DNA of 64,000 nucleotides. Source: Lachnospiraceae bacterium. GTDB lineage: Bacteria > Bacillota > Clostridia > Lachnospirales > Lachnospiraceae. Position 1 is the first letter of the stretch, and every line of letters begins with the position of its first letter. The translations under genes and the position numbers were made by a program. Under the pieces are notes generated by a model that did no database searches, had not been told where the DNA came from, and saw only the letters and a program-made list of their open reading frames with translations. The stretch covers positions 34,772 to 98,771 of the forward strand of contig JAQUXP010000005.1 of the NCBI GenBank assembly GCA_028692395.1, read 5' to 3'. Positions 1 through 11,290 of the stretch are shown here, piece after piece.

Positions 1-3000
1 CTCTTCTTCCTGTCCATCGGTATCCAGTTTTACATTGCTGTAGCACTTCATACCTGTTCCTGCAGGAATCAGTTTACCAATCAGAACGTTTTCCTTCAGA
101 CCAATCAGGTTATCAATCTTACCCTTGATTGCTGCATCGGTAAGAACCTTTGTTGTCTCCTGGAAGGAAGCAGCGGAAAGGAAGGAATCTGTAGCAAGAG
201 AAGCCTTTGTGATACCAAGCATTACCTGCTTGCCTTCTGCAGGCTCTTTGCCTTCTGCCAGCATTCTCTCATTCTCTTCATCGTAATCCAGTACATTTAC
301 CAGGGTTCCCGGAAGGAATTCTGTATCACCGTTCTCCTCGATGCGAATCTTCTTCAGCATCTGGCGAACGATAACCTCGATATGCTTATCATTGATCTCA
401 ACACCCTGAAGACGATATACACGCTGTACCTCACGGATCATATAATCCTGTACGTCACGTACACCCTTGATTCTCAGGATATCATGTGGATTGACACTAC
501 CCTCTGTCAGCTCATCACCGGCAGCAAGCTCCTGTCCATCCATAACCTTGATTCTTGATCCATAAGGGATCAGGTAAGTCTTGGATACACCCTCCTGATT
601 ATCAGTAACGATGATCTCACGTTTTTTCTTGGTATCCTTAATCTCAGCAACACCTTTGATTTCTGTGATAATTGCAAGTCCCTTTGGCTTTCTTGCCTCG
701 AAAAGCTCCTCAACACGGGGAAGACCCTGTGTGATATCTCCACCGGCAACACCGCCGGTATGGAAGGTACGCATCGTCAGCTGTGTACCAGGCTCTCCGA
801 TAGACTGTGCGGCGATAATACCTACAGACTCTCCAACCTGAACAGCCTCACCGGTTGCCATGTTGGCGCCGTAACACTTCGCACAGATACCAACATGAGA
901 CTTACAGGTCAGGATTGTACGGATCTTAATCTTCTTAAATGGCTGTCCCTTCTCGTCAACACCATCCTTCATCACCTTGGCTGCACGCCGTGGTGTGATC
1001 ATATGGTTTGCTTTTACGATAACATTGCCATCTTTATCTTTAATTGTCTCACAGGAGAAACGACCTGTGATACGCTCCTGAAGGCTCTCAATCTCTTCTT
1101 TTCCATCTGCAAACTGTTCTACATACATACCCGGGATAGTACCCCTGGATGCACCACAGTCTACTTCACGGATAATCAGATCCTGAGAAACGTCTACCAG
1201 ACGTCTTGTCAGATAACCGGAATCGGCTGTACGAAGAGCTGTATCGGAAAGTCCTTTACGAGCTCCATGTGCAGACATGAAGTACTCCAGTACGTCAAGA
1301 CCCTCACGGAAGTTTGACTTGATAGGCAGCTCGATTGTATGACCTGTTGTATCGGCCATCAAACCACGCATACCTGCAAGCTGTTTGATCTGCTTATCAG
1401 AACCACGGGCTCCGGAATCAGCCATCATAAAGATGTTGTTGTACTTATCCAGTCCGGAAAGCAGCGCATGAGTCAGCTGATCATCCGTTTCCTTCCAGGT
1501 TTCAACAACCTCTTTGTAACGCTCTTCATCTGTGATAAGACCACGCTTGTAGTTCTTTGTAATCTTATCTACCGTATCCTGTGCCTGTGCGATCATCTCA
1601 GGCTTCTGAGGCGGTACAGTCATATCGGAAATAGAAACCGTCATAGCAGCTCTTGTAGAGTACTTATAACCGGTTGCTTTAATATCATCCAGAACTTCTG
1701 CAGTCTTGGTAGCTCCGTGGGTATTGATAACCTTTTCCAGAATCTGCTTCAGCTGTTTCTTGGCAACAAGGAAATCTACCTCTGGTAAAAGTTCATTGCC
1801 CGGAACAGTACGATCTACAAATCCAAGATCCTGCGGCAGGATCTCATTGAACAGGAAACGTCCCATGGTGGAGGTTACATTTGCAACAATTGGATTGCCA
1901 TCCAGATCTTTGCCACTGCGGCGAACTGTAATTCTTGTCTGCAGTGTCAGAACATCATTCTCATAGGCAAGAATTGCTTCATTTACACTCTTGAAGAACT
2001 TACCTTCTCCTTTTGCTCCAGGTCTTTCCTGGGTCAGATAGTAGATACCAAGTACCATATCCTGTGAAGGAACGGCTACCGGACCACCATCGGAAGGTTT
2101 CAGAAGGTTGTTCGGGGAGAGCAGAAGGAATCTGCACTCAGCCTGTGCCTCAACAGACAATGGAAGATGGACAGCCATCTGGTCACCATCGAAGTCGGCG
2201 TTGAATGCGGTACATACCAGTGGATGAAGCTTGATTGCCTTACCCTCTACCAGAATCGGCTCAAATGCCTGAATACCCAGACGATGCAGTGTAGGTGCAC
2301 GGTTCAGCATAACCGGATGCTCTTTGATGACATCCTCAAGGACATCCCAAACCTCAGTCTGCAGCTTCTCTACCATCTTTTTCGCATTTTTAATATTGTG
2401 AGCGGTACCGTTAGATACCAGTTCTTTCATAACAAATGGCTTAAAGAGCTCGATAGCCATCTCTTTTGGCAGACCACACTGGAAGATCTTCAGCTCCGGT
2501 CCTACAACGATTACGGAACGTCCGGAATAGTCAACACGTTTTCCCAGAAGGTTCTGACGGAAACGTCCGGATTTACCTTTCAGCATGTCAGACAGAGATT
2601 TCAGTGCTCTGTTTCCAGGTCCTGTAACAGGACGGCCACGACGTCCGTTATCAATCAGCGCATCAACAGCTTCCTGCAGCATACGTTTCTCGTTTCGAAC
2701 GATAATATCCGGAGCACCAAGCTCCAGCAGTCTTTTCAGACGGTTATTACGGTTAATGATTCTGCGGTACAGATCATTTAAGTCAGACGTTGCAAAACGA
2801 CCGCCATCCAGCTGTACCATAGGACGAAGATCCGGAGGAATAACCGGAACAGCATCCATGATCATCCACTCAGGACGGTTGCCTGACTCGCGGAATGCTT
2901 CTACTACCTCAAGACGTTTGATAATACGGGCACGTTTCTGTCCGGTAGAGTCCTTCAGACCCTTCTTCAGCTCTACAGAATCCTTCTCAAGATCTATGGC

Positions 3001-3564
3001 CTCCAGAAGCTCCTTGATAGACTCAGCTCCCATACCCACACGGAAGCCTGATCCGAACTCTTCTCTTGCTTCCTGATATTCTCTCTCTGTCAGAACCTGC
3101 TTATACTGCAGCTTTGTCTCCCCTGCATCCAGTACAATGTAGTTGGCAAAATACAGTACCTTTTCCAAAGTTCTAGGTGACAGATCAAGGATCAGTCCCA
3201 TACGAGACGGAATACCCTTGAAGTACCAGATATGGGATACCGGAGCGGCAAGCTCGATATGTCCCATACGCTCACGGCGAACGCTTGATTTGGTGACTTC
3301 TACGCCACATCTGTCGCAGACAACACCTTTATAACGAATTTTTTTATATTTACCACAATGACACTCCCAGTCCTTGCTTGGTCCGAAGATGCGCTCACAG
3401 AACAGTCCGTCTTTTTCCGGCTTTAAGGTTCTGTAGTTGATGGTCTCAGGCTTTTTTACTTCGCCATGAGACCAGTCACGTATCTTTTCCGGAGAAGCGA
3501 GACCGATTTTGATTGCATCAAAGGTCATTGGTTCATAGGTATCTTTATTTACTGTTTCTGGCAT
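1..3564 (-). CDS. rpoC: DNA-directed RNA polymerase subunit beta' (3' end outside the window)
   Basis: The largest subunit of RNA polymerase, carrying the catalytic magnesium site. The reading frame is open from the ATG at 3564 to the left edge, giving residues 1-1188 and no stop. Visible landmarks are the N-terminal zinc-binding cysteines (CHCGK and CDRCG, about residues 67-85), the invariant NADFDGD motif at residues 455-461 whose three aspartates hold the catalytic Mg2+, and the second zinc site ([11 protein letters not shown]) near residue 886. The start is fixed by an AGGGG ribosome binding site just upstream. It follows rpoB after a 38-nt gap, so both come from one transcript. Nothing unusual is seen; the C-terminal part is simply outside the window. 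Confidence 0.98.
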   Translation of the reverse strand, partial: MPETVNKDTYEPMTFDAIKIGLASPEKIRDWSHGEVKKPETINYRTLKPEKDGLFCERIFGPSKDWECHCGKYKKIRYKGVVCDRCGVEVTKSSVRRERMGHIELAAPVSHIWYFKGIPSRMGLILDLSPRTLEKVLYFANYIVLDAGETKLQYKQVLTEREYQEAREEFGSGFRVGMGAESIKELLEAIDLEKDSVELKKGLKDSTGQKRARIIKRLEVVEAFRESGNRPEWMIMDAVPVIPPDLRPMVQLDGGRFATSDLNDLYRRIINRNNRLKRLLELGAPDIIVRNEKRMLQEAVDALIDNGRRGRPVTGPGNRALKSLSDMLKGKSGRFRQNLLGKRVDYSGRSVIVVGPELKIFQCGLPKEMAIELFKPFVMKELVSNGTAHNIKNAKKMVEKLQTEVWDVLEDVIKEHPVMLNRAPTLHRLGIQAFEPILVEGKAIKLHPLVCTAFNADFDGDQMAVHLPLSVEAQAECRFLLLSPNNLLKPSDGGPVAVPSQDMVLGIYYLTQERPGAKGEGKFFKSVNEAILAYENDVLTLQTRITVRRSGKDLDGNPIVANVTSTMGRFLFNEILPQDLGFVDRTVPGNELLPEVDFLVAKKQLKQILEKVINTHGATKTAEVLDDIKATGYKYSTRAAMTVSISDMTVPPQKPEMIAQAQDTVDKITKNYKRGLITDEERYKEVVETWKETDDQLTHALLSGLDKYNNIFMMADSGARGSDKQIKQLAGMRGLMADTTGHTIELPIKSNFREGLDVLEYFMSAHGARKGLSDTALRTADSGYLTRRLVDVSQDLIIREVDCGASRGTIPGMYVEQFADGKEEIESLQERITGRFSCETIKDKDGNVIVKANHMITPRRAAKVMKDGVDEKGQPFKKIKIRTILTCKSHVGICAKCYGANMATGEAVQVGESVGIIAAQSIGEPGTQLTMRTFHTGGVAGGDITQGLPRVEELFEARKPKGLAIITEIKGVAEIKDTKKKREIIVTDNQEGVSKTYLIPYGSRIKVMDGQELAAGDELTEGSVNPHDILRIKGVRDVQDYMIREVQRVYRLQGVEINDKHIEVIVRQMLKKIRIEENGDTEFLPGTLVNVLDYDEENERMLAEGKEPAEGKQVMLGITKASLATDSFLSAASFQETTKVLTDAAIKGKIDNLIGLKENVLIGKLIPAGTGMKCYSNVKLDTDGQEEE

Positions 3565-3602
3565 TTGATTACCCCTTTCCTCGCTTTGCGAAGCACAGCT
3601 TC

Positions 3603-6600
3603 CTATTCTTCATCACCGAGATTGTCATCTAATTCTAAGAAATCATCCTCTTCATCTTCAACGTCTTCTTCTACATTGACGATCTCCTCACCGCTGATCT
3701 CCTGCTTGCTGTAGCCATATGCTCCAAAGTTCTCTTCTTCCTTGTTGGAATAACGATCCCCTTCAATGATAGAGCGCATGTCTGTCTCGCCGTAGTCGGC
3801 AGCTTCCAAAAGATGAACCTCTGTGTGATCTTCGTTCAGCACCTTGACATCCAGACACAGGGACTGCAGCTCTTTTAAGAGTACCTTGAAGGATTCCGGA
3901 ATACCAGGCTCAGGGATGTTTTCACCCTTGATAATTGCTTCGTAAGTCTTCACACGCCCAACAACATCATCAGACTTCACAGTCAGAATCTCCTGCAGCG
4001 TATAGGATGCACCGTAGGCCTCCAGAGCCCAAACCTCCATCTCTCCGAAACGCTGTCCACCGAACTGAGCTTTACCACCCAGCGGCTGCTGTGTAACGAG
4101 GGAATAAGGACCAGTAGAACGTGCATGAATCTTATCGTCTACCAGATGATGCAGTTTCAGATAATGCATGTGACCGATGGTAACCGGGCTGTCAAAATAC
4201 TCACCGGTACGTCCGTCACGAAGTCTTACTTTACCGTCACGGGAAAGCGGAACACCCTTCCAGAGTTCCCTATGCTCTCTGTTCTCTGAGAGATACTCAT
4301 AGGTTTCCGGAAGAAGCTCTTCTTTATGTTTCTCTGAGAACTCTTCCCAGCTCAGGTTTACATAATCATTTGCCAGGTCCAGTGTGTCCATAATATCATT
4401 CTCGTTTGCACCGTCAAATACAGGCGTTGCAATATTGAATCCCAGGGCTTTTGCAGCCAGGGAAAGATGAATCTCCAGAACCTGCCCGATGTTCATACGG
4501 GAAGGTACACCCAGCGGATTCAGTACGATATCCAGCGGACGTCCATTCGGTAAGAAAGGCATATCTTCTACAGGAAGTACACGGGAAACAACACCCTTGT
4601 TACCATGACGACCAGCCATCTTATCACCAACAGAGATCTTTCTCTTCTGTGCAATATAGATGCGGACTGCCTGGTTTACTCCCGGTGAAAGCTCATCTCC
4701 GTTCTCTCTTGTGAATACCTTTGCATCAACAACAATACCATATTCACCATGCGGTACCTTCAGGGAAGTATCACGCACTTCTCTTGCCTTCTCTCCAAAG
4801 ATTGCACGGAGCAGACGTTCCTCTGCTGTCAGCTCTGTCTCTCCCTTAGGAGTTACTTTACCAACAAGGATATCACCGGCACGAACCTCTGCACCGATTC
4901 GGATAATACCTCTCTCATCCAGATCCTTCAGCGCATCATCACCGACACCTGGAACATCCTTTGTAATCTCTTCCGGTCCCAGCTTGGTGTCTCTGGCTTC
5001 TGCTTCATATTCCTCAATATGAACAGAGGTATATACATCATCCTGAACAAGACGCTCACTTAAAAGTACAGCATCCTCATAGTTATAACCTTCCCAGGTC
5101 ATAAATCCGATCAACGGATTCTTACCAAGTCCAAGCTCTCCCATAGAAGTAGACGGACCATCAGCGATAACCTGTCCTGCTTCTACATGCTCGTCTTTGA
5201 ATACGATAGGTCTCTGGTTATAACAGTTGCTCTGGTTACTTCTCATAAATTTTGTCAGATGATACGTATCCTTTGTTCCGTCATCGTTGTTCATACGAAT
5301 CTCGTTAGAGCAGGAATACGTGATCGTTCCGGCTTTTTTTGCTACCACACATACACCGGAGTCAACGGCAGTCTTAACTTCCATACCAGTACCTACAACA
5401 GGTGCTTCCGTAGTCAGAAGAGGAACGGCCTGACGCTGCATGTTGGATCCCATCAGAGCACGGTTTGCATCATCGTTCTGCAGGAACGGAATCAATGCTG
5501 TAGCCACAGAGAATACCATCTTAGGAGAAACGTCCATGTAATCAAATGCATAGCGCTCATACTCCTGTGTCTCTTCTCTGTAACGACCGGATACATTTTT
5601 ATGAAGGAAATGTCCCTCTTCATCCAGAGGCTCATTCGCCTGTGCTACATGGTAATTGTCCTCTTCATCCGCTGTCATGTAGATAACTTCATCTGTGACT
5701 CTTGGATTCTTCGGATCTTCTTTATCTATTTTACGGTATGGTGCCTCTACGAAACCATACTGATTAATTCTCGCATAAGATGCCAGTGAGTTGATCAGAC
5801 CGATGTTAGGTCCCTCAGGGGTCTCAATCGGGCACATTCTTCCATAATGAGAATAGTGAACATCTCGAACCTCGAATCCGGCACGATCTCTTGACAGACC
5901 ACCAGGACCCAGGGCGGAAAGACGTCTCTTATGAGTCAGCTCTCCAAGAGGGTTGTTCTGATCCATAAACTGTGACAGCTGGGAAGATCCGAAGAACTCT
6001 TTCACTGCTGCAGTTACCGGTTTGATATTGATCAGGGACTGGGGAGAGATTCCGTCGATATCCTGTGTTGTCATACGCTCACGAACCACACGTTCCAGTC
6101 TGGAAAGACCGATACGATACTGGTTCTGAAGCAGCTCTCCTACCGCACGGATACGACGATTGCCCAGATGGTCGATATCGTCATCATTTCCGATGCTGTA
6201 TTCCAGATGTATATTATAGTTAATAGAAGCAAAGATATCCTCTTTTGTGATATGCTTTGGAATCAGTTCGTGAATCTCACGTTTGATTGCTTCTTTGATT
6301 TCGTCCAGATCGGTATACTCTTCCAGAATCTTTTCCAGCGCCGGATAGTAAACCTCTTCTGTTACATGTACTTCTTCCGGATTCACATCCACCCATCTGG
6401 TAATATCAACCATCATGTTGGAAAGTACTTTAACAGTGCGCTCCTCTGTCTTAATCCATACATAAGGAACTGCTGCATACTGGATATCATCTGCCATTTC
6501 ACGGCTGATTACAGCGCCTTCCTCTGCAATAATTTCTCCTGTGGAAGGAGCAACAACTGTCTCGGCAAGCACATGGCCGCAAAGACGGTTACGGAAAGAA

Positions 6601-7448
6601 AGCTTCTTATTAAACTTATATCGTCCAACCTTGGCCAGATCATAACGTCTTGGATCAAAAAACATGGAATTGATCAGACTTTCTGCACTCTCTACTGCCA
6701 GAGGCTCTCCCGGACGGATCTTTTTGTACAGCTCAAGAAGACCTTCCTGATAATTCTCAGAAGTGTCTTTTCCAAAACTTGCCAGGATCTTTGGTTCTTC
6801 ACCGAACAGCTCTACGATCTCGGCGTTGCTTCCGACACCCAGCGCACGGATCAGTACCGTAATCGGGACCTTTCTGGTTCTGTCAACACGCACATAGAAC
6901 ACATCGTTGGAATCTGTCTCATACTCCAGCCATGCTCCACGGTTTGGAATTACAGTACTGGAATACAGTTTCTTACCGATTTTATCATGTGCGATTGCAT
7001 AATATATACCCGGGGAACGTACTAACTGGCTAACAATAACACGCTCAGCACCATTGATAACAAAAGTGCCGGTTGCAGTCATTAACGGAAGGTCACCCAT
7101 GAAAATCTCATGTTCGCTGATTTCGTCCTTTTCTTTATTGTACAACCTTACTTTTACCTTTAAAGGTGCAGCAAATGTTGCATCTCGCTGTTTACACTCT
7201 TCGATGGAATACTTTACATCGTCTTCGCACAGAGTAAAATCTACGAATTCAAGACTCAGTTTTCCACTGTAATCAGAAATTGGAGAAATATCATCAAAAA
7301 CCTCATTCAGACCCTCATCAAGAAACCAATTATAGGAATCTTTCTGGACCTCAATCAGGTTGGGCATCTCCAAGACTTCTTTTTGTCTCTGGTAACTCAT
7401 TCGCATACTTTTTCCGCTGACCACGGGACGTATTCTGTTTTTTTCCAT
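3603..7448 (-). CDS. rpoB: DNA-directed RNA polymerase subunit beta
   Basis: The second large RNA polymerase subunit, 1281 residues, about the usual length for Clostridia. The rifampicin-binding cluster is intact: [10 protein letters not shown] with D496 (E. coli D516), H506 in THKRRLSAL (H526) and S511 (S531), so no common resistance substitution is present. The C-terminal part contains the conserved [21 protein letters not shown]-type segment that contacts beta' and sigma. The acidic C-terminal tail (after about residue 1240, rich in Glu and Asp) is long and low-complexity, a lineage-variable feature. The ATG at 7448 is preceded by AAGGGGTG. It is the first gene of an rpoB-rpoC operon with its own promoter (7562-7590), separated from rplJL by capA. 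Confidence 0.99.
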   Translation of the reverse strand: MEKNRIRPVVSGKSMRMSYQRQKEVLEMPNLIEVQKDSYNWFLDEGLNEVFDDISPISDYSGKLSLEFVDFTLCEDDVKYSIEECKQRDATFAAPLKVKVRLYNKEKDEISEHEIFMGDLPLMTATGTFVINGAERVIVSQLVRSPGIYYAIAHDKIGKKLYSSTVIPNRGAWLEYETDSNDVFYVRVDRTRKVPITVLIRALGVGSNAEIVELFGEEPKILASFGKDTSENYQEGLLELYKKIRPGEPLAVESAESLINSMFFDPRRYDLAKVGRYKFNKKLSFRNRLCGHVLAETVVAPSTGEIIAEEGAVISREMADDIQYAAVPYVWIKTEERTVKVLSNMMVDITRWVDVNPEEVHVTEEVYYPALEKILEEYTDLDEIKEAIKREIHELIPKHITKEDIFASINYNIHLEYSIGNDDDIDHLGNRRIRAVGELLQNQYRIGLSRLERVVRERMTTQDIDGISPQSLINIKPVTAAVKEFFGSSQLSQFMDQNNPLGELTHKRRLSALGPGGLSRDRAGFEVRDVHYSHYGRMCPIETPEGPNIGLINSLASYARINQYGFVEAPYRKIDKEDPKNPRVTDEVIYMTADEEDNYHVAQANEPLDEEGHFLHKNVSGRYREETQEYERYAFDYMDVSPKMVFSVATALIPFLQNDDANRALMGSNMQRQAVPLLTTEAPVVGTGMEVKTAVDSGVCVVAKKAGTITYSCSNEIRMNNDDGTKDTYHLTKFMRSNQSNCYNQRPIVFKDEHVEAGQVIADGPSTSMGELGLGKNPLIGFMTWEGYNYEDAVLLSERLVQDDVYTSVHIEEYEAEARDTKLGPEEITKDVPGVGDDALKDLDERGIIRIGAEVRAGDILVGKVTPKGETELTAEERLLRAIFGEKAREVRDTSLKVPHGEYGIVVDAKVFTRENGDELSPGVNQAVRIYIAQKRKISVGDKMAGRHGNKGVVSRVLPVEDMPFLPNGRPLDIVLNPLGVPSRMNIGQVLEIHLSLAAKALGFNIATPVFDGANENDIMDTLDLANDYVNLSWEEFSEKHKEELLPETYEYLSENREHRELWKGVPLSRDGKVRLRDGRTGEYFDSPVTIGHMHYLKLHHLVDDKIHARSTGPYSLVTQQPLGGKAQFGGQRFGEMEVWALEAYGASYTLQEILTVKSDDVVGRVKTYEAIIKGENIPEPGIPESFKVLLKELQSLCLDVKVLNEDHTEVHLLEAADYGETDMRSIIEGDRYSNKEEENFGAYGYSKQEISGEEIVNVEEDVEDEEDDFLELDDNLGDEE

Positions 7449-7561
7449 TGACGTTTCACCCCTTGTGTGTTTTTATATTTATTATAACTCATGCCATTGG
7501 TCTTATAATCTGGCTGGATTCAAAGCTTCTAGGCATATCTTGCCATAATAGTGCATTTTTA

Positions 7562-7590
7562 ACTGTAGCACGTTTTGTCAACCCTGTCAA
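7562..7590 (-). promoter_or_regulatory. Promoter for rpoB-rpoC
   Basis: On the minus strand TTGACA (7590-7585) and TACAGT (7567-7562) are separated by exactly 17 bp. The predicted leader to the rpoB start is about 110 nt. A second TTGACA overlaps the spacer but has no good -10 box at the right distance. Confidence 0.75.
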
Positions 7591-7653
7591 GAAAATAAAT
7601 TGTATTTTATTTTGTACAATATTTTAACAGATATCTTATGACATTCTTATCTT

Positions 7654-8991
7654 TTACTGTAGCACGATGGGACCGGAAAAAGAGGACTGGGACAATACGG
7701 TATCAGCCATTGTCTGAATCGAGGTGTGCGTGCATTCAACCTCTGTTTCACTGTGAATGTCACTGTTTGCAAACATCTCCGGTGTACAGTCCTTCAGCCA
7801 GTAAGCGGCATATTCCTTCGTGTCATAATGGTAATACATGAAAAGCGGCTGCATACCTGCAGACTCAATTCGGCACTGCCCTGTATCCGGATATCTTTTG
7901 ATCGTGATCTGGGCCATCCCTCCAAGCAGATAGCTTGGATCCTGCTGGGTAGAGATAAAATTCCCAAGAGAATAATAAACCAGCGTCTGATGTCCGCTGT
8001 TTCCCGTCACCACTTCATATTTCTGCAGTACATGGGGATGGCTTCCAAGTATAATATCTCCTCCGGCATCCGCTATGGTCTGTACCATATGTCTGGTATA
8101 ATCGCTGATCTCACCACTGCCTTCTTCCCCTGCATGCAGTCCCACAATCACACAATCAGCTGTCTTCCTGGCAGCTTCTATATCCTGAATCACACGCTGT
8201 TCTGAAAAAATATCAATCAGATAACCCTGATCCGCCGGTATTGGTTCCTGGTTCACTCCATAGGTGTAGTTTAAAAATGCAAGCTTAAATCCCTTTTTCT
8301 CAACAACCGGTATATTCGCTGCCTCCTCTGTACTCCGGTGAATTCCCAGGACCTTTATGTGGGGAAAATGGCCGTTCCAGTAATCCAGCGTCTGAAGAAC
8401 ACCGCTCGTTCCGCAATCATAAGCATGATTAGAGGCCTGCTCTACGATATCAAAACCAGTATTCACCAGTGCATCCGCCACCTCTGCCGGCGTCTCAAAG
8501 CAGGGATATCCGCTGACATCTCCGTGATTTTCAGTCAAAACGGTCTCCTGATTCACAACAGCGAGATCTGCCTGTTCAATCTCCGGCTTTACATGCTCAT
8601 ACAGGAATTCAAAGTTCCAGTTCCCCGGTTGCTCCTCCTGTGTCTCTATAATGTGATCATGGAGAATGTTATCCCCCACCGCCACAAGAGTCAGCGTGTT
8701 ATCTTTCTCCAGCTGTTCCTGCTTTTGAGCTGCAGCCTGTTCTTCTGCAAGTCTCATTTTCTGTTTCTGCACTGCTGCAGCCTGTGCCGCTGTTGCTTTG
8801 GCCTTCTTCACCGACTGAATATGTCCATTTACAACAGTTCCAACTGCCGCAATCAGAATCACAGTCACAATTGCAAAAACCGTAAGGTTTCTTCTGATCT
8901 GTCTTTTTCGTCTTAGTTTTTCACGGTAACTCTTCCTGCGTAAACGCCGTTCCAGCTCCTGACGCTCGCCTGCAGATCTATCGTCTCTCAT
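7654..8991 (-). CDS. CapA/PgsA-family metallophosphoesterase-like membrane protein
   Basis: A 445-residue protein of the CapA family (related to poly-gamma-glutamate capsule synthesis protein CapA and YwtB). The N-terminus is strongly basic and is followed by one membrane segment (about residues 35-55) and an Ala/Gln/Lys-rich stalk, so the catalytic-type domain should lie outside the membrane. Domain signatures in order are LVAVGDNILHD, VVNQETVLT, ASNHAYDCG, GLHAGEE, LGSHPHVLQ and YSLGNFI, the metal-site loops of the calcineurin-like fold. No capB, capC or other capsule genes are nearby, so a capsule role is not supported; many family members are of unknown function. It sits between rplL (after a terminator) and the rpoB promoter, an unusual place. 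The start has an AGAGGT ribosome binding site. Confidence 0.85.
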   Translation of the reverse strand: MRDDRSAGERQELERRLRRKSYREKLRRKRQIRRNLTVFAIVTVILIAAVGTVVNGHIQSVKKAKATAAQAAAVQKQKMRLAEEQAAAQKQEQLEKDNTLTLVAVGDNILHDHIIETQEEQPGNWNFEFLYEHVKPEIEQADLAVVNQETVLTENHGDVSGYPCFETPAEVADALVNTGFDIVEQASNHAYDCGTSGVLQTLDYWNGHFPHIKVLGIHRSTEEAANIPVVEKKGFKLAFLNYTYGVNQEPIPADQGYLIDIFSEQRVIQDIEAARKTADCVIVGLHAGEEGSGEISDYTRHMVQTIADAGGDIILGSHPHVLQKYEVVTGNSGHQTLVYYSLGNFISTQQDPSYLLGGMAQITIKRYPDTGQCRIESAGMQPLFMYYHYDTKEYAAYWLKDCTPEMFANSDIHSETEVECTHTSIQTMADTVLSQSSFSGPIVLQ

Positions 8992-9016
8992 ACGCTACCT
9001 CTTTTGTACATAATAG

Positions 9017-9054
9017 AAAATATCGCCAGCCGAATCAACGGTTGGCGATATTTT
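9017..9054 (-). terminator. Intrinsic terminator of rplJ-rplL
   Basis: A 16-bp stem with one wobble mismatch (arms 9017-9032 and 9039-9054) with a 6-nt loop; on the minus strand the second arm ends in a short T run. It lies just after the rplL stop and just before capA. Confidence 0.75.
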
Positions 9055-9120
9055 GTCATTATCCATAGCTAACCGGATAAACCGGATACCATATACAAAA
9101 AATCTGCTGTCTGGGCTTGA

Positions 9121-9498
9121 TTACTTAAGAGTAACTTTAGCGCCTTCTGCTTCAAGTTTTGTCTTAAGTTCTTCAGCTTCTGCTTTAGCAGCTGCTTCTT
9201 TAAGAACTTTAGGAGCTCCATCAACAAGCTCTTTTGCTTCTTTCAGGCCAAGACCTGTAGCTTCACGAACAACTTTGATGACTTTAACTTTGTTAGGACC
9301 AACTTCTGTCAGTTCTACATCAAACTCATCTTTCTCTTCTGCTGCGCCAGCGCCGTCTCCAGCTGCTGCTGCAACTACAACACCTGCTGCTGCAGATACA
9401 CCAAATTCTTCTTCACAAGCTTTTACTAAATCGTTTAATTCTAATACGGATAACTCTTTGATTGCATCAATGAATTCCTGAGTTGACATTTTTGCCAT
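9121..9498 (-). CDS. rplL: Ribosomal protein bL12 (L7/L12)
   Basis: The 125-residue flexible stalk protein of the large ribosomal subunit, which recruits translational GTPases. It has the usual plan: an N-terminal dimerisation helix region (to about residue 32), an Ala/Gly-rich hinge (about residues 34-52) and a C-terminal domain with the conserved [16 protein letters not shown] segment. The ATG at 9498 is preceded by GGAGGT. It lies 46 nt after rplJ and is cotranscribed with it under L10-leader control, the standard arrangement for keeping L10 and L12 in stoichiometry. Confidence 0.98.
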   Translation of the reverse strand: MAKMSTQEFIDAIKELSVLELNDLVKACEEEFGVSAAAGVVVAAAAGDGAGAAEEKDEFDVELTEVGPNKVKVIKVVREATGLGLKEAKELVDGAPKVLKEAAAKAEAEELKTKLEAEGAKVTLK

Positions 9499-9544
9499 TG
9501 TTATTTACCTCCAATAATTTGTTTTTAATTAGTAATGATACGGA

Positions 9545-10048
9545 TTATTCTGCTGCTGCTGTCTCGCCTTTAGATTCTGCAATCTGGCTAAGCACACGAG
9601 CGAAGTTCGTGATAGGAGACTGAATGCTTCCAAGCAATTTTCCAAGAAGTTCTTCTCTTGATGGAACAGCTGCCAGCGCTTCAACGCCTGCCTTATCATA
9701 GTAAACGCCTTCTACACAACCTGAAACCAGCTCTAACTTCGGAGCGGTTTTTGCAAATTTAGCAAGAACTCTTGCTGGTGCTGTAGCATCGTCTTTGGAA
9801 ACTGCGATAGCATTTGTTCCCTCCAGATCTTTGCAAAGCGCTTCACAAGGAGTATCCTTGAATGCAAAATTCATCATTGTGTTTTTGTAGACTTTGTAAG
9901 TAACGCCTGCTTCTCTTAAAGATTTACGAAGCTGTGTATCCTGTTCTACTGTCAGTCCGCTGTAGTTAACGATAACTACGGATGCAGCATCAGCAATAAC
10001 AGATGAAATCTCTTCAACAACCGGCTTTTTCAATTCTACTTTTGCCAT
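9545..10048 (-). CDS. rplJ: Ribosomal protein uL10
   Basis: The stalk base protein that binds 23S rRNA and carries the bL12 dimers. It is 167 residues when started at the ATG at 10048 (MAKVELKKP). A longer frame begins with a GTG at 10060, but that GTG forms part of the AGGAGGTG ribosome binding site, so the shorter start is chosen. Typical features are the N-terminal NYSGLTVEQDTQLR and YKVYKNTMM segments and the C-terminal helix that binds bL12. It is the first gene after the L10 leader and has its own promoter, separate from rplK-rplA. Confidence 0.97.
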   Translation of the reverse strand: MAKVELKKPVVEEISSVIADAASVVIVNYSGLTVEQDTQLRKSLREAGVTYKVYKNTMMNFAFKDTPCEALCKDLEGTNAIAVSKDDATAPARVLAKFAKTAPKLELVSGCVEGVYYDKAGVEALAAVPSREELLGKLLGSIQSPITNFARVLSQIAESKGETAAAE

Positions 10049-10146
10049 AAATCGGTGCACCTCCTTTTATATTTTCCTGAATCATGTTTCTGCTTCGTCA
10101 GACAACAAGTATCTGTCCGCTGCTGAAACACTGGTATGCACGCTCA

Positions 10147-10255
10147 AAAAATCCCGCCAGCCAAAGCTGTGCGGGATTTGAAATTCTCTAATAAGAATGT
10201 CCATCCTCGGCAGGCGTTTTGTCCTTATGCCTTACGGCACCTGCTGTCTTCGGCG
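10147..10255 (-). ncRNA. Ribosomal protein L10 leader with attenuator hairpin
   Basis: The minus-strand leader reads AGACAGCAGGTGCC near its 5' end and CCTGCCGAGG further on, the hallmark pair of the Firmicutes L10 leader, where the L10(L12)4 complex binds and represses its own synthesis. It is followed by a GC-rich hairpin with arms at 10171-10177 and 10151-10157 and a T run, an attenuator-type terminator. Family membership comes from recalled consensus; the pairings are visible in the sequence. Confidence 0.85.
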
Positions 10256-10267
10256 TGATACTTGAGT

Positions 10268-10296
10268 ATGATACCACGTATAGATTTACATGTCAA
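10268..10296 (-). promoter_or_regulatory. Promoter for the L10 leader and rplJ-rplL
   Basis: On the minus strand TTGACA (10296-10291), a 17-bp spacer and TATCAT (10273-10268). It shows that rplJL is transcribed independently of rplKA and of the patatin gene upstream. Confidence 0.85.
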
Positions 10297-10367
10297 CTCT
10301 TTTTTATGATTCTCAATTTTTCTCAATTTTTCAATTTCATTCTCTGTTTTTTCATCGTTTCATCGTG

Positions 10368-11222
10368 TTATTTCTGCAAGTATGTTCTCAGAGCATCCAT
10401 CTGCTCTTTCATTGAATCATAGCCATGCTGATAAAACGCTATCAGTTTTTCCTGATGGCTCTCAGCTCTGCCCACTGTCTTTTCCATGGGACGAATCACA
10501 AACAGTTTCCCCTCCCGCTCCAGTTTCTCCACCTGGCGGATCGTCCGGTTATAAACCAGATTTCTGGTTTCCAGTGCCATGCGAAGCTTGGGATATTCTT
10601 TCAGGGTCCTCTCATACAGCAGTCTTGTCAGATTCCCCGGCGCATCTTTTTGATAGCCAGGATTCCGGGTAAGTATCAGTACATTTTTCTCGTAGCCCTT
10701 AGATAACGTATGTTCCAACGGGATAGAATCCGCAACTCCACCATCCACGTAAAGCTGTCCGCCCAGATCAACCATAGGGGTCAATACCGGTATGCTGCTG
10801 GATGCCCGGGAGATGGCAAGAAGAGCTTCCATACTTTCACGATTATCCATATATTCTGCTCTTCCTGTTTTACAGTTTGTAACGACCCACTCTGCCTGTA
10901 TCTCAGATTTTTGATAGACTGCAAAATCAAAGGGAAACTGCTTATACGGATATTCTCCGAATATTTTATCCATATCCCAAAGCTTATGCTTCTTCAGGAG
11001 GATATCCTTCCCCACGTAAGCATCCTTCTTTTCTTTTGGAATCATACAGTCTCTGGATCGTCCTATCTGCCGGGATACATAATCTATTCCGTTGCAGCTT
11101 CCTGCCGATACGCCAACAACGTAAGAAAAATAGAGATCCTTTTTCATCAGATAATCCAGAACACCTGCTGTAAATACACCGCGGGCTGCTCCGCCTTCTA
11201 AAATCAATCCGGCATTTATCAT
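10368..11222 (-). CDS. Patatin-like phospholipase (YjjU/RssA type)
   Basis: A 284-residue cytoplasmic protein of the patatin family, expected to hydrolyse acyl esters of (lyso)phospholipids with a Ser/Asp dyad. The oxyanion loop GGAARG is at residues 10-15, the nucleophile elbow GVSAGS has Ser39, and the catalytic Asp160 lies in VDGGVADSIPL. Length and motifs match the small bacterial patatins (YjjU-like). No signal peptide is present. It stands between the rplA terminator and the rplJ promoter, inside a gene order that is normally unbroken. Its AGGAGG site lies only about 20 nt from the rplA terminator stem, so it may depend on readthrough. Physiological substrate unknown. Confidence 0.9.
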   Translation of the reverse strand: MINAGLILEGGAARGVFTAGVLDYLMKKDLYFSYVVGVSAGSCNGIDYVSRQIGRSRDCMIPKEKKDAYVGKDILLKKHKLWDMDKIFGEYPYKQFPFDFAVYQKSEIQAEWVVTNCKTGRAEYMDNRESMEALLAISRASSSIPVLTPMVDLGGQLYVDGGVADSIPLEHTLSKGYEKNVLILTRNPGYQKDAPGNLTRLLYERTLKEYPKLRMALETRNLVYNRTIRQVEKLEREGKLFVIRPMEKTVGRAESHQEKLIAFYQHGYDSMKEQMDALRTYLQK

Positions 11223-11243
11223 AATTTTCCTCCCTTTTTATCG

Positions 11244-11276
11244 AAAAAACGGCGCAGCCTCGAAGGGCTGCACCGT
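11244..11276 (-). terminator. Intrinsic terminator after rplA
   Basis: An 11-bp stem with one wobble (arms 11249-11259 and 11266-11276) followed on the minus strand by six T residues. It separates rplK-rplA from the patatin gene and lies directly upstream of that gene's ribosome binding site. Confidence 0.85.
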
Positions 11277-11290
11277 CTATATCACTCTAT

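Noticed and set aside
760-3334. Several plus-strand frames of 60-204 codons opposite rpoC, and up to 285 codons opposite rpoB
   Set aside because: They are shadows of highly conserved genes on the other strand, without ribosome binding sites or family similarity.
5916-5963. Possible rifampicin-resistance substitutions in rpoB
   Set aside because: D496, H506 and S511 (E. coli 516, 526, 531) are wild type; the Gly at the position of E. coli S522 I take to be normal variation among Firmicutes.
10049-10060. Upstream GTG start for rplJ, and a similar one for rplK at 12470
   Set aside because: Both GTG codons are part of the AGGAGGTG ribosome binding site of the proper ATG.
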